A model generated the notes under the pieces. That model saw nothing but the letters and a program-made list of their open reading frames with translations, was not told the origin of the DNA and searched no databases. A stretch of 64,000 nt of DNA from Stromatinia cepivora (lineage: Eukaryota; Ascomycota; Leotiomycetes; Helotiales; Sclerotiniaceae), in the NCBI GenBank assembly GCA_014898415.1, contig RCTD01000026.1:62001-126000 (forward strand). Reading direction: 5' to 3'. Both the position numbers and the translations under genes were made by a program. Position 1 is the stretch's first letter. Each line of letters starts with the position of its first letter. This document shows positions 1-13,279 of the stretch, one piece after another.

Positions 1-3000
1 AATATAGGTATCGTATTTGATATTGAGAATGGAGAAGATGCTTTGTTTACTGCTGGTTTATTATAAGATTTTCGATTTGATTTTATATTCTTTATTCTTT
101 ATAGATTTGATTTACAATTTCTTAATTTAAGATTCAAATCTCCTTTTTGATAAGATTCATTTATAATTATTTTGTTTGATCGAAATATATAATTTAATTC
201 TGGAGAATATATTTTGATATATTTATTTGTAATTTTTGAGTACTTTAGGAATATATTGATTTTCGAAGTGTTCTGCAATTTGTTGTGTTTTTACCCTTTC
301 GGAATAGTTTTGGGATTGATATAAATGTAACATTTGCTTCTTTAGATTTTGTATATCTTTATATCTGATATTGTATTTGTAAAAGTTTCTATAGAGGATT
401 GATTTATTCCGTTTATATTAGGATTAATATTAATGCGATTCTTGATATAAATATTGTGCTTTATAATTTTATTCCAAAATTCTAATAGTAATCTAGTTTT
501 TTTTAGTATTGCTTTTATATTTGTTTCTGTAATCTTTATATTCTGTTTTGCAGGTTTGTTTTGATATGAAGAGGTAATTATTGTAATTTCGGATTATGTG
601 CCTAATGATTATTTACGAATAGTTTGTAAGAGTTCTGGTATGTTATCAATTTTGGCTGTAATGATTTTTTTTTTAGTAACTAATTCCATCTCCTTTTTCT
701 AAGTTTTCAATGTTTAAATTGTATCATCTTTTTGTTTAAATGATATAATCCAATTTACTTTTGTATAATTGTTAATGATCAATATGAAATAACGATTTCC
801 TCGAATCGATTTTGGGAATGATTTTGCAATATCGAAATGTATAAGTTCGAGTCTCTTTGATTTGTGCAGATTCAATTGTTTCGGAATGTGATTGGTTATT
901 TTGGTGAGTATATATATTTCGCAGATATTTAATTCAATTGGGACTTTTATCGATTTGGTTATATTGGATATCTTGTATAGATTTTTGATCTTGTTTGGAC
1001 CTAGATAGTTGAATCTTTGATATTATAATAGATATTTCTTCTTCTTTTTGAATATTAATTCGTTATTGATACCTTTGATACCATCGATTATCTTTGAAGA
1101 AAAGTCTTTTTCCTGATCATTTTGATATATATTAGAACAGAGAATTATATCCTTATATTCTTTGATCATATATAAAACCATATATATTCTATTTTGTATT
1201 CTAATATAGATGATTTTTTTATTGTCCTTTTTGAAATATATATAATAAAAGTTGAATTCTTTTTGCAATCTTGTTTCGTAGATCCTTTTTCCTAATAATA
1301 AGTTTACTTTTAGCCCTGATATATATAATATATTTGAAAGTAGTATCTTAAAATTATCTTTGTATATTATATCTATTAAATTCTAATGATGATAATATAT
1401 TATTTCTTTATCAATCTTTATCTTTCGTTTGGTAATAGATTCTATTGATCTGAATAATAAAGATTAATTAGATATATATAAAGAAATACTTGTATCGGTA
1501 TATCATTTATTAAAGGAAGTTTTATTAATGGTTTCTTTTGTTAAATTGCAATTTTCTTTTATTATATTCTCAATATCGGAATTTGATTCAGAAATATTGT
1601 TAATAGAATATGTTTAGTTTTTTTTGTTGAAATAGATTTTTTTCGGATTTGGTGATCCTTTTTTCCTTTAATGATAAAGGTAATTGTAAAGGAGTTTGTT
1701 GGTTTGTATTAAATGCAGGCAATTTTATATATAATGATTTTCTCTTTGATATAGATCGTAAATATTGTTTGGGATCTCGAAATCTGATTTTTGGTATCGA
1801 GAAGTATATCTAGATTCTTTTGCAATTTGTGTTAGCTTTGATCCATCCTTAAGACGAAGTTCCTTAATCTGTAAATACTTGATTTTATCGTCGATATTAA
1901 AGCTGATTTGGATATTCAATATATCCATTACTTTTTGATAATCGATTAGAAGATTATATATTAAAACTAAAAATAGGGCAATATCTTGATATACTGATCG
2001 ATAACTTTCATCTACAATTCCTAATTTCCTTTTATACTTTTTCAATTTGTCCTAAATTTCGATAATGGTTATATTGGGATAAATATTGAATTGGAATTTG
2101 AAGTTCTGAATCATCGTTATATATATATTGACTATGATTGCATTGATTCTGATATATTTTGATTTAAAGTATCTCCAAAATATATATATTGTTGAATATT
2201 CGTTGGTAAGGGCTTCATCGTTATTATTGAATATTGTACAAATATACGATAATATATTCGTTTCGTTTTTTAAATATTCCGATTTCAATTCGATATTGTA
2301 ATATATACGATTATTGATTTTGTAGACAAATGTTATATTGGATCCTGTAATCTATATATATTTGTTTAATGTTTAATCAATTATATAAAACTATTCTTTC
2401 TCTCTCAATTGTATCTTCGTTTATTTGAACCATCGTTCATAATTATTTTAATCGAATTTTGAAGGGTTATTTGATTTTGATATTGTAAAGGTTTCTTGTT
2501 ATTTGATGAGTATCAAAGATAGTCTTCAGATTTTTAAAACGATCTTAAAAAAAAAGTATATAGTAAATAAATTCAAAATAATAAGGAAATATAAAAATAA
2601 AACAATAAAAGAATTTGTAAGATCGTATTATAATATATTTTCTTGTAGTTGTACGAATTTGCTTTTCGCCTTTGCTATAATTCTATATCGGCATTGTGTA
2701 GATTGTTTTCCATTCTGGTTTATGATATTGTGAGTTATAAGTTGTATTGTTGTATTTCAATTTTGTTTCAATAGTATTATATGAAAATTCTGATTTTCAT
2801 TTTGTTTTATTTCTACTAGTTATACTAATTCTTTTTCGATTTGCTTTGTTTTTTAATTATTACTGTATAACCGGATTTTATAATTTATTAATTTTTGGTG
2901 CAGGAAGTAGTAGTATTGTTGATTATATAGGTTGAACTAAGGATCTATAATTCTAATAGGAGTAGAATTGAGGTTATTCCCAAATATGGTCTGTGCACTA

Positions 3001-3051
3001 TTGTGGTCTTGTGACCTCAATTCTAATCCTATGATGGCCTCATTTCCAACA
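1..3051 (-). mobile_element. Copia LTR retrotransposon A, 5' part, RIP-degraded
   Basis: This is the reverse-complement counterpart of Copia B (6889-12369). Position 3051 matches 6889 and position 1 matches about 9940 with almost no net length difference. It contains the 5' LTR, the gag-like region (about 1725-2290, matching 7651-8230) and the integrase region (about 300-1270). The element runs off the left edge, so its RT/RNase H part and 3' LTR are not visible. All coding frames are broken by many stops, mostly explained by C-to-T/G-to-A changes. The outer end lies inside the RNase H region of a minus-strand Gypsy element, so A inserted into that Gypsy. Confidence 0.9.
2886..3051 (-). repeat. 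5' LTR of Copia A (166 bp)
   Basis: It aligns over its full length with the two LTRs of Copia B. The outer end reads TGTTGGAAATG on the minus strand; the inner end, GTTAACA in the ancestor, has decayed to a TA-rich form. Transitions account for most differences from the other LTRs. The 5 bases outside it are TATTA (3052-3056), one side of the expected target duplication. Confidence 0.88.
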
Positions 3052-6000
3052 TATTATAATAATATATTAGTAATTATTTTATTGGATATATTTGTTTTGA
3101 GTATATAAAGGAGTTAATAATTATAATATGATAGAAGTGGAATAGAGATAAGCTTTTTCTTCAAGATATTGAATATATTTTGGTATACTTCATCGAATAT
3201 AAATTTAATGTTTATTTTAATAAATTCATTGAAAGATTTTATTATTATATTATAATCCTTAATGAATTATTAATAAAAATTACAAAAATCAAAGAATAAT
3301 TGGATTCTTTTTATTATTATTAGAAAGATTCAATTTTCAATTACTTTAATCTTTTCAGGGTTTATTTTTACTTCTTTAGTAGAAATAATAAAGTTTAAGT
3401 ATTTGATATATATAATATTGAATTTGTATTTTTTAAGATCCGCTTATAGATTAGTAACTTTTAATCGTTCGAGAATTAATTTAATATGAATTTAATATTT
3501 TTCTTTATTCTTGGAATAGATTAGAATATTATCGAGATATATTATATAAAAGATATTTAGATAATCGAATAGAATATTATTTATATAATACTAATAGATT
3601 GCAGGATTATTTGTTAATCTGAATAATACGATTTTGTATTTATATAATTTATATCAAATTCAAAAGATAGTATATCCTTTTGAAGTAGAATCTATTTTTA
3701 TATAATAGAAAATTTGATGAATATCGAATTTAGTAAAGATCTTAATACTGGAAAGCCAAAAAAATGTTTCATTGATCAAAGGAAGGGGATATCGATTCTT
3801 ATATATTAAGAAATTTAATAATCTGAAGTTTATATAAAACTTCAAATTATTATTGGATTTCTTGATGAATAGGATGGGTGCAGTATAAGGGGCTTGATTA
3901 AGTTCAATGAAATCTTTGTTAAGATTATTTATAATATATTCTTTAATGATTTTTAATTGTTCTAAAGATATTTTGTAAAATGAATTATAATACAAGATTT
4001 ATTCTTCTTTGTTTTCTAATATAATTTTATAATTATAAAATTGGTTAAAAAACAAAATATTTGATTTATATTTGAAAAAGGCTTGATGATATTATCGATA
4101 TTCAAATAGTATTTCGGATTCTAAATCGATTTCGGTTAATGTTTAATCGAATTTCTTTTGAACTTTTGTATTCTTGAATTTGATTAAGATAATCAATACT
4201 TTCTTTTTTGTATATTATTTATTTTATTAAAAATCTATTATATTATTAAGTTTTTTTGAAATAATAATAAAGAGTTCAATTTATTTGTCTTTTTTATATT
4301 CTAATTGGAATTTATTAGATTTGAGTATATATAAATCGAAGATTTCGGGTGATATATGGAGGAGGTATTTGTAAATTTGTAATAGTAATGTGATTGATTA
4401 AAAAGGAGATAGATTGAATTCGAAGGGAATCGGGGTTTCTTTCTTTTCAATAAAAGTTTATATTATATTTATATTTGAAGATTTTTGTTATATATTATCA
4501 ATTATGATTGATTTGTTCAATTGTGAATCTTTTCGATTCCAATATTCTTTGAATTGGTTATTTTGTTGATTAATATCTTATTAAGCTAATCGATCGATTT
4601 TCTGTTTGTGAAGAGATGATTAAATAACAAAGAGATTATTTGAATAGGAGATGATATAGGATCTCTTTTTAGGTTATTCGAAATATCGATTAAAGTAATT
4701 AAGTTTCGTTTGAATCTTTAATAATCAAAATCTACCTAAAATAATATTATAATTCTTTAATTCAATAATAAAGAAAAGGATAAAAGATTGTTCATAATTA
4801 TCGACCATTAAATTAAGGAATATGAAATAGGTAATAATATGGTCTTATATATTATTATATTCTTTAATTTTAATTAAAGTTTTAAATAATATAATTTTTA
4901 ATTTAAATATAGGAAATAAATAAATAAAAAGTATGGTATTAATAAAAACGAATCTATTTATTTTAGAATCAATAAATGTTTTTGATTAATAAATATAATT
5001 ATTTTTTGAAAGGTTATAGGGAAAGATAAATATTTCTTTTTTTATAAGTTTTGATAGATTAAAAAATCTTATATCCTATATAATATTTAGAATAGAGATA
5101 GAATTTAAATATTTGGTTTTAAACGCTTTTTTTTTTCTAAATGGGTATTCTGTATAACTTTAATTATAACTTTTGGGCTGAAATCTTTTTCGATATTTTG
5201 ATATTCTTCGAATTCTTTTGTTTCTTTTTGTACTATTTCGATCTTATTAAGGTTATCGATATAAAGTATCGATGTATATATTGTTTCAGAAGAAAAAGAG
5301 GATAATGAATATTTGAAGTTCGAATAATTATTGAATGTGGTGGGACTAGTGTATTCGGGAAGGGTATTCCAGAGTAGAAATAGTTTCAGAAATGTAGAGA
5401 TTCCAAAATTGAAGTTGTTAAAGTTTCGAAAGGATTGTAAGGGGTTTGTAGTAATTATTGGTTTGCAAATAATTATAAGAGTTTTTCATTTAATATAATA
5501 TCGATTTCGTTTTCATAATGAAATTTCATTTTGATCTATTTTAATAAATATATTCGTAAGTTCTTTTATAGTTTTGTAATTCTTGATAGATATTGTTATT
5601 GTTTATAAAAGAAAATCGGAAATCTTTTATTCGAGATTTTTGAATAGGATTTTATTATTAGTAATTTCTGTTTAAATAGTAAATAATCTGAACTTTTTAT
5701 ATTATTCTAGAAAATTGTTATATTGAATTGTATTAAATATAATCTATATCTTATATTGAAAATAAGTATCATCGATTTCAATCAAATTCTGATAAATCGT
5801 TGCAAATTGTTCGATCAATTCGAATACTATAAATTAGAGTATTTATATATAAAGAGTATAATAATATATTTATATTTCTGATTCGATTTGATTGATTATA
5901 TATATATAATATTATATTTCATTTTTAAATAATATAATATATAATTCGAATCGTTTTATAATCAATAATTACTATAAATTAATTTTAGATTCAATACTAT

Positions 6001-6883
6001 CATTAAATTTAATGATAAAATTTGTAGATTTTGATATATATATATCTTATTGCAAGTTGTAATTGATACAGGAATATAATCTTGATTGATTAGATCGGTT
6101 TCTTGAATAAAAGGACCCTTGATTATTAGATAGATCGTTATTTTCTGAAGGGGAAAGAAAACCATCGAAGGGCTTTGGATGATTAGATCATTTGATCAAA
6201 GTTTTTTTCCTTTGATTTCGGGATCTTCGAATTTATTTGGATGAAGGTTCCTGGGTTTCGATTGAAGGAATAAAAGGAGTTCCAGATATTATTATTGATC
6301 TAGATATCTATATAAATATTATTTAGAGTTTAAAAGGAAATTGTATTATTATAAAGTTTGTCGTTATTATAGCTTTCAATTATCGATTCTTCTTTTTCAA
6401 ATTTATAATTATTGTATAAAGATCTTGTAATTGTAATAATGATTCGGGAAAAGTAATTGAATTGCTAGGAGTATCAGTTTTATATATTGGAATTTTCTTT
6501 TTATCAATTTTCTTTCTTTCAATAATAATATTATTCAATCCTATATTTATATTTTCTTCGAAAGGTTGTTGAAATAATTGAAGAAAAGAAAAAGGTTTTT
6601 TAGAATATATTTTCAAAGGTTCGGAGTATATAGAAAAAGGAATTCGTTGTATTGTGAAAATGATGATATACTTCTAAAAAGGTTTATCTTTATCGATTAA
6701 ATCGGAATAGATCTTCTTTTTTTGGGTATAATGTTTGTAAAAGTTTATTTAAGAAGGTATTATTAAAGTGAGGTATTATTTAGGAGATCATTAAATGGCT
6801 GAATATTTGTAAATGAATTATAAATAATATGATGTATAAAAGCTGTAATAGAATTGAATAAACAGGGTCAATTATATTCTTTA
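3052..6883 (-). mobile_element. Gypsy LTR retrotransposon, interrupted on both sides by Copia elements
   Basis: Minus-strand Gypsy body. Reverse transcriptase and the start of RNase H are recognisable at the low-coordinate end (3056-3995). The 3 kb towards 6843 should hold gag and protease, but decay is too strong to mark domains; a 78-codon open stretch remains at 6380-6616. The element continues on the far side of Copia B, where the rest of its 5' LTR is found (12375-12599). Its 3' part must lie beyond the left edge, behind Copia A. Confidence 0.82.
3056..3995 (-). pseudogene. Gypsy reverse transcriptase / RNase H start (degraded)
   Basis: Reading the minus strand from 3995 gives the conserved Ty3/Gypsy order: a variant of the SPxxAPILFVKK segment, then NRYPLPLI, then FTKFDI (from FTKLDL). 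Further on comes ILDNILIYS near 3515-3548, where the catalytic YLDD has become LDN, then a LISxPxL segment before the RNase H start. The frame has several stops and ends at the Copia A LTR. The D-to-N change at the catalytic pair is the G-to-A transition RIP produces. No function is possible. Confidence 0.85.
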
Positions 6884-6888
6884 GAATC
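6844..6888 (-). repeat. Inner end of Gypsy 5' LTR, separated by Copia B insertion
   Basis: On the minus strand this ends ...TTCTATTACA, a plausible LTR terminus (xxCA) followed by the element interior. Joined across Copia B (removing one GAATC copy) it continues into 12375-12599, giving an LTR of about 265-270 bp. The opposite LTR is outside the window, so the boundary is inferred from the TG...CA rule only. Confidence 0.5.
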
Positions 6889-7054
6889 TGTTGGAAATGA
6901 GGCCATCATAGGATTAGAATTGAGGTCACGAGACCACAATGGTGCACAGACCATATTTGGGGATAATCTCAATTCTATTTCTATTAGAATTATAGATCTT
7001 TAGTTCAATCTATATAGTCAACAATACTATTATTTCCTATATCAAAAGTTAACA
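6889..7054 (+). repeat. 5' LTR of Copia B
   Basis: It begins TGTTGGAAATGAGG and ends AAAGTTAACA. It aligns base for base in length with 12204-12369; the 3' LTR start has mutated from TG to TA. A GAATC target duplication lies immediately outside each LTR. Confidence 0.95.
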
Positions 7055-7629
7055 GATTATGAGATCCGGTTGTATAATAATGATTAGAAAGTAAAGCAAA
7101 TTGAGAAAGGATTAGTATAGTTAGTAGAGGTGGAATAAAGTGAAAATCAGAGTTTTCATATAGTATTATTGAAACAGAGTTGAAATATGATAATATAGTT
7201 TATAATTCACAATATCATAAGCCAGAGCGGAAAGCAATCTGTATAATACCGATATAGAATTATAGCAAAGACGAAAAACAAATTCGTATAATTACAAGAA
7301 AATATATTACAATATAATCTTACAAATTCTTTTATTGTTTTATTTTTATATTTCTTTATTATTTTGAATTTATTTGCTATATATTTTTTTTTAAGATCGT
7401 CTTAAAAATCTAAAGACTATCTTCGATATTTATTAAACAGTAAGAAACCTTTATAATATTGAAATCAAACAATTCTTCGAAGTTTGATCAAAATAACTAT
7501 GAATGATGATTTAGATAAACGAAGATACAATTGAAAGAGAAAGGATGGTTTTATACAATTGATTAAATATTAAACGAATATATATAGATTGCAGGATTTA
7601 ATATAGTATCTGCCTACGAAATCAATGAT

Positions 7630-8270
7630 CGTATATGTTACAATATCGAGTTGAAATCGGAATATTTAAAGGACGAAGCGAATGCATTATTGTATATTTG
7701 TATAATACTCAATGATGACGATAAAGCTTTTATCGACAAATATTTAATAATATATACATTTTGGAGATATCTTAAATCAAAATATATTAGAGTTAATACA
7801 ATTATAACCAATATATATATAACGATAATCCAGAACTTCAAATTCCAATTCAATACCTATCCCGATATAATCATTATCGAAACTTAGGATAAACTGAAAA
7901 AGTATAAAAGGAAACTAAAAACTATAAACAAAAACTATCAATCAATATATCAAAATACTATTCTGTTTTTGATTTTAATATATAGTTTTTCAATCGATTA
8001 TCAAGGAATAATAAATATATTGGATATTCAAATCAATTTTAGTATCGATAATAAGATCAAGTATTTATAGATTAAAGAACTTCATCTTAAGGATAGATCA
8101 GAGTTAATGCAAATTGTAAAAGGATCTAGGTACGCTTTTTGATACCAAGAATCAGATTTCGAGATCCCAAATAATACTTGTGATTTGTATCAAAAAGAAA
8201 ATCATTATATACAAGATTATTTATATTTAATATAAATCAATAAACTCTTTTGCAGTTATCTTTATTATTA
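7630..8270 (+). pseudogene. Copia gag-like region (degraded)
   Basis: An open stretch at 7651-7887 reads DEANALLYICIILNDDDKAF and continues with an FWRYLKSKY-type segment, typical of the N-terminal gag (retrotran_gag/UBN2-type) region of fungal Copia elements. The next 350 bp continue the same protein in the same frame with several stops (for example in the segment after 7887). The matching minus-strand segment is at 1725-2290 in Copia A. Confidence 0.8.
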
Positions 8271-8929
8271 AAAGAGAAGGGGATCATCGAATCCGAAAAA
8301 GATTTATTTCAATAAAAAAGATCAAATATACTTTGTTAATAATATCTCTGAATTAGATTTTGATATTGAAGATATGATTAAAAAAGATTACAATTTGATA
8401 AAGGAAATTATTAGTAAGATTTCTTTTAACAAATGATATATTGATATAGGTATTTCTTTATATATATCTAATTAATTTTTATTATTTAGATCAATAAAAT
8501 CTATTACTAAATAAAGGATAAAGGTTGATAAAGGAATAATATATTATCATTATTGGGATTTAGTGGATATAATATATAAAGATGATTTTAAGATACTACT
8601 TTTAAATATATTATATATATTAAGGTTAGAAATAAATTTATTGTTAAGAAAAAGGATCTGTGAAACAGAATTGTAAAGGGAATTCAACTTTTATTATATA
8701 TATTTCAAAAAGGATAATAAAAAAGTTATTTATATTAGAATGTAAGATGGAATATATATGGTTTCATATATGATCAAAGGATATAAGGATATAATTCTTT
8801 GTTTTAATGTATATCAAAATGATCAAGAAAAAGGCTTTTTTTCAGAGATAATCGATAGTATCAAAGATATTGATAACGAATTAATATTTAAGAAGAAAGA
8901 GAGATATCTATTATAATATTGAAGATTCA

Positions 8930-9560
8930 ACTATTTAGGTTCAGATAAGATCAAGAATTTATATAAGGTATCCAATATAATCAAATCGATAAAGATCCTA
9001 ATTGAATTAGATATCTACAAAGTATATATATTTATCAAAATAATCAATCATATTCCAAAACAATTAAATCTATACAAATTAAAGAGATTCGAATTTATAT
9101 ATTTCGATGTTATAGGATTATTCCCAAAATCGATTCGAAGGAATCGTTATTTCATATTGATTATTGATAATTATACAAAAATAAATTGGATTATATCATT
9201 TAAACAAAAAAACAATACAATTCAAATATTGAAAACTTGGAAAAAGGAGATGGAATTAGTTATTGAAGAAAAGATTATTATAATTAGGATTAATAATACA
9301 TTAGAACTCTTATAAACTATTCATAAATGATCATTAAATATACAATCCGAAATTATAACAATTGCCTTTTTATATCAAAACGGATCTGCAGAATAGAATA
9401 TAAAGATTGTAAAAACAGATATAAAAGTAATACTAAAAGAAACTGGATTACCATTAGAATTTTGGGACGAAACTATAAAGCATAATATTTATATTAGAAA
9501 TTGTATTAATATTAGTCCTAATATAAACAGAATAGATCGATTCTTTATAAAAGCTTTTAC
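8930..9560 (+). pseudogene. Copia integrase region (degraded)
   Basis: A GAG-pre-integrase-like segment is followed by the integrase core. The core has FDVIGLFPKSIRRNRYF with its first Asp intact, then LIIDNYTKINW. The second catalytic Asp, expected before N in a DN pair, now reads NN (IRINNTLELL), a G-to-A change. Near the C-terminal end LPLEFWDE, a Copia integrase hallmark, is still readable. Stops occur throughout. Confidence 0.85.
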
Positions 9561-10599
9561 AGATATAATATCAGATATAGAAATGTATAAAATTTGGGGA
9601 AGCAAATATTACGTTTATATCAATCCCAAAACTATTCCGAAAGAGCAAAGATATGATAAATTGCAGGATATTTCGAGAATCGATATATTTTTAGGGTATT
9701 CAAAAGTTACAAATAAATATATCAAAATGTATTCTCCAAAATTAGATTATATATTTCGATCAAACAAAGTAATTATAAATAAATCTCATTAAAGAAGAGA
9801 TTTGGATTTTAAATTAAGAAATTGTGAATCAGATTTACAAGGAACAAAGAATGTAGAATTAGATCGAAAACCTTATAATAGATCAACAACAAACAAAACA
9901 TCTTCTCCATTCTCAATACCAAATACGATATCTGTATCACCTTCATTCTAAGTATTCTCTTTAGTAGATATTATACCGAATTCAATGATTATACCAAGTA
10001 TCCCAATTATCGAATTGAAATCAAATAAATTAGATATATTAATATTAATATATAATAAAGATAAAGATGACAATATCCAGAAAACAAATCAAGAATCTTT
10101 TTTCAAGGATACTTCAGATATCGAATCCATCATTTCAAAGAATCCAATCTAAGAATCAACTTTTACAAATCCTAAATCTATATTAAAAATAAAATTTAAA
10201 ATCGTTTTAAATTTTATTGATAAATCTATTTCAACAGAATCAAAAAACAAAGTAAATCTACAATTATTTGAAATCGAATAAAAGGATAAAATAGATCTTG
10301 AAGATGAATCCCTAAAATATTTAATACGAAAACGAAAAAGAGATATAAAACAAAATCCTGAAAAAGAATAGGAAAACAAGATTATAAGGGTATTGATTGT
10401 GATATTTATATAAACCAAAATTCAAGAAAATATAGAATATATTATAATTATAATTCTAATTATTTATAAAATAGATCTTTATATTAAAGATAAAATCATT
10501 TCAGATTTCATGATTTCATTAATAGATATAAACAATATAGAAGGTGTAGTATATCCGGCCGAAAAAATTCTAGGAATCAAAATATTAAGAATTTATAAA

Positions 10600-11400
10600 G
10601 AAGTAATATCGGATTGAGAATATTCTGAAAAATGGAAGAAAGCTATCCAAAAGGAAATCATATTCTTAATTCAAAATGGTATTTGGGAAGAATATATATT
10701 TCCTAAAGAAAGTAATCTGATTTCGATGAAATGAATATTTATAATTAAGATTAAGGATAATAAGGTAAAATGATTCAAGGCAAGATTAGTAGTTTAAGAA
10801 TTCAATTAGGTATTAGGAAAGGATTACAATGAAATATTTGTATTAACAATAAGGCTAAATATATTTAGATTATTCTTAATTATTATTGCAAAGGAAAATT
10901 TGGAATATTCATATTTCGATATCAAAAATGCCTTTACCGAATCGCATTTGAAAAAAGAAATCTATTTCGAACCACTCCAAGGTATCAAAGTCAAAAAGGG
11001 ATATATACTACAAGCCCTACAAAGCCTATATGATTTGAAGCAAATTGAAAGGGACTGGAGTTTATTATTAAAGAAAGAGCTTTTAAATATAAATTTTGTA
11101 TAAAATTTAATAGACCTATATTTATATATATCCAAAGACTATAATATAATATTATTGATATATATTAATGATATTATTATTACATTATATATATTATCGC
11201 AAATCATTTAATTCGATGAAAAGCTATCGATCTGTTTTAACACTAAGAATCTAAGGGAGGTTGGTGGGGTCTTAAATATTAGAATCATTTGCGATAAAAA
11301 AATATATACATTAATTATAGATCAAGAAGAATATCTCGATATTATATTAATCAAATATAGTATTATATATAAATAATATCAAACTAAGAAACTATTAATA
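10600..11400 (+). pseudogene. Copia reverse transcriptase (degraded)
   Basis: The clearest piece is 10900-11103: SYFDIKNAFTESHLKKEIY corresponds to the Copia DVKNAFLHG-type motif, and SLYDLKQIERDW to LYGLKQSPRxW. About 60 bp further the catalytic YVDD box appears as YIND, again Asp-to-Asn. The upstream part (10620-10800) shows the WKKAIQKEI-type start of the RVT_2 domain. Several in-frame stops are present. Confidence 0.88.
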
Positions 11401-11779
11401 ATAAATTATATCTATCTCCGATCAACAATTGATAACGATGAATTAGTAGATATAAACAAATATCAACAACGAATAAAAAGTATGATTCATTTAATAATAT
11501 ATATTCGACCAAATATAATATTCTCAATTAAAAGATTTTTATAATTTATAACAAAACCAGTAAAACATTATATTATAACTTTAAAGAATCTAATGCGATA
11601 TCTACAATCAACAATCAAACAAAAGCTATAATTCAGATCAAAAAGAGTACAATCTGATATCTGCAAAGAATATAATATATTTGATAATATAATAAAGATA
11701 TATATAAATACAGATTAGATTAATAACAAATATAACTGGAAAAGTGTTTCAGAAGAAATTGTAATATTCTATAAAAGCC

Positions 11780-12175
11780 CTATATTATGAATTAACAAAA
11801 AACAAGTATCTATAGTTACCTTTAATACGAAATCAGAATATATTACGATAACAATATTTACCAAACAAAGAAGATAGGTTATACAAATACTTAAAGATTT
11901 ATTCAAATCAAATTATATTGGAAAGAATGAAGATACAATTCAGATGCTTGATAATAATTAAGGCACTTTAACTTTAATTAAAAATCTATATTTATATGAA
12001 CAATCCAAATATATAAATATCAGTTATCATTTCATTAAGGATTTGATAGAAAAGAAGAAAATCGTTATTAGTTATATCAATACATATGATATAATTGCCA
12101 ATGGAATAACGAAATCTTGTATAAAGATTGCTTTCGAAAGATTCAAGAAAATATTGGGATTAGTAGTCTAGGAGG
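11780..12175 (+). pseudogene. Copia RNase H and C-terminus (degraded)
   Basis: Readable pieces include a variant of the STxxAEYIA motif at about 11825-11850, then KYINISYHFIKDLI (from KHIDIxYHFIRD) and a C-terminal AFERFKKILGL just before the purine-rich tract. This is the normal end of a Copia polyprotein. Confidence 0.8.
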
Positions 12176-12203
12176 ATCGAATAGGATATCCTTAATAGGG
12201 GAG

Positions 12204-12369
12204 TATTGGAAATGAAACTATTATAGGATTAGAATTGAGGTTATGAGATTATAATGGTGTACAGATCATATTTGGGGATAACCTCAATTCTATTTTTATT
12301 AGAATTATAGATCCTTAGTTCAATTTATATAGTCAACAATACTACTACTTCCTGCACCAAAAGTTAACA
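12204..12369 (+). repeat. 3' LTR of Copia B
   Basis: Same 166-bp length as the 5' LTR. It starts TATTGGAAATGA (TG changed to TA) and ends GTTAACA, followed by GAATC. Differences from the 5' LTR are largely C/T and G/A transitions. Confidence 0.94.
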
Positions 12370-12374
12370 GAATC

Positions 12375-12599
12375 TATAATTAAAGAATTATAGCTTTTAA
12401 AGAGTGATTAGATATATATATATATATAAATATTTATTTGTGGGTTGTGGGGTTATATATATATATTATTAGGGTTATTATTTTATTATATTAAATTATA
12501 TGATTCATAATGTATATATATAGATGATCAGCTTATAAATTGATATGGGAGATAAAGAGTATCATATGGTTAGCCTCCTGTGGTTCACGATTCGTGATA
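12375..12599 (-). repeat. Outer part of Gypsy 5' LTR
   Basis: On the minus strand this begins TATCACGAATCGTG (TG changed to TA), followed by AACCACAGGAGGCTAACC and a CTTTATCTCCC segment, the style of fungal Gypsy LTRs. It stops at the Copia B target duplication and resumes at 6888. Beyond 12599 the sequence changes abruptly to pogo transposase, so 12599/12600 is read as the Gypsy insertion border. Confidence 0.55.
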
Positions 12600-12604
12600 C
12601 TGAA

Positions 12605-13279
12605 CTTCTTATTATTAAGTTATTTAAACTCTAATCTTCTATAATACTAACTTTATTTATATTCCATCGATTTTCGGATTTAATATATTTAATCAAAGGT
12701 AAATTGAATTTTTTAAATTATTTATTAATAATTTCATCAATAGCATTTGAAACATATACAGAATCGATTCGATATTATCTTTTGATTCTAATTTCAGGGT
12801 TTCTTTTCAAAAAATTCTGTATTTATTGTTTTTCAAGTGAAGAATTATTTTTTTTTATTTCGAAGAAACTTTCACTTATTTCTTTTATTTGTTGATAAAT
12901 AAAATTAATATTTAATAATTTCTATATTAATATCTAATCTATTAATACTCTTTTTTAAATCGGAATTATCTTTTATATATTTTGTATATCATTTTTATAA
13001 AATAAATAATTATCTATTCGATTTTGAAATATAATATAGAGAATACTATATTTCGAATTAGTTTGATATATAATTAGCCTATTTGCAATTATACCAAAGA
13101 TTATAGTAATATCATTTTCGGTATAAATATTCGTTATATTATAAATAATAATATATTCAAATTTCAGATCGATTAATTGAATGATTATTGAATTATTAAA
13201 GATTTAATGAAGGAGATTGCTTAAAATAGGGTGGTTTTTTAAGGTGGCCCAAAAGAGGGGGTGGCCCGAAAGTGGGGTA
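12605..13279 (-). mobile_element. Fot1/pogo-type DNA transposon copy 1, 5' part, truncated by Gypsy
   Basis: Its terminal inverted repeat is at 13243-13277 (minus strand CCCCACTTTCGGGCCACC... with the flanking TA of a Tc1/mariner target). Inside, the sequence aligns with pogo copy 2 over the transposase N-terminus. Similarity breaks off at about 12605, exactly where the Gypsy LTR begins. The transposase has many stops. The missing 3' part should lie beyond the far end of the Gypsy, outside the window. Confidence 0.8.

Larger units (their letters stand above)
6889..12369 (+). mobile_element. Copia LTR retrotransposon B, full length, RIP-inactivated
   Basis: Structurally complete element of 5481 bp. 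It has two 166-bp LTRs (6889-7054 and 12204-12369) and a 5-bp target-site duplication GAATC (6884-6888 and 12370-12374). A purine-rich tract AATAGGGGAG lies directly before the 3' LTR. The domain order gag, integrase, reverse transcriptase, RNase H defines Ty1/Copia. Every domain is interrupted by stops. It sits inside the 5' LTR of the Gypsy element and opposes Copia A. Confidence 0.95.

Noticed and set aside
7638..7853. Minus-strand open frame inside Copia B
   Set aside because: Antisense to the recognisable gag-like sequence.
12460..12480. TTAGGGTT as telomere repeat
   Set aside because: A single unit inside a Gypsy LTR; no array.
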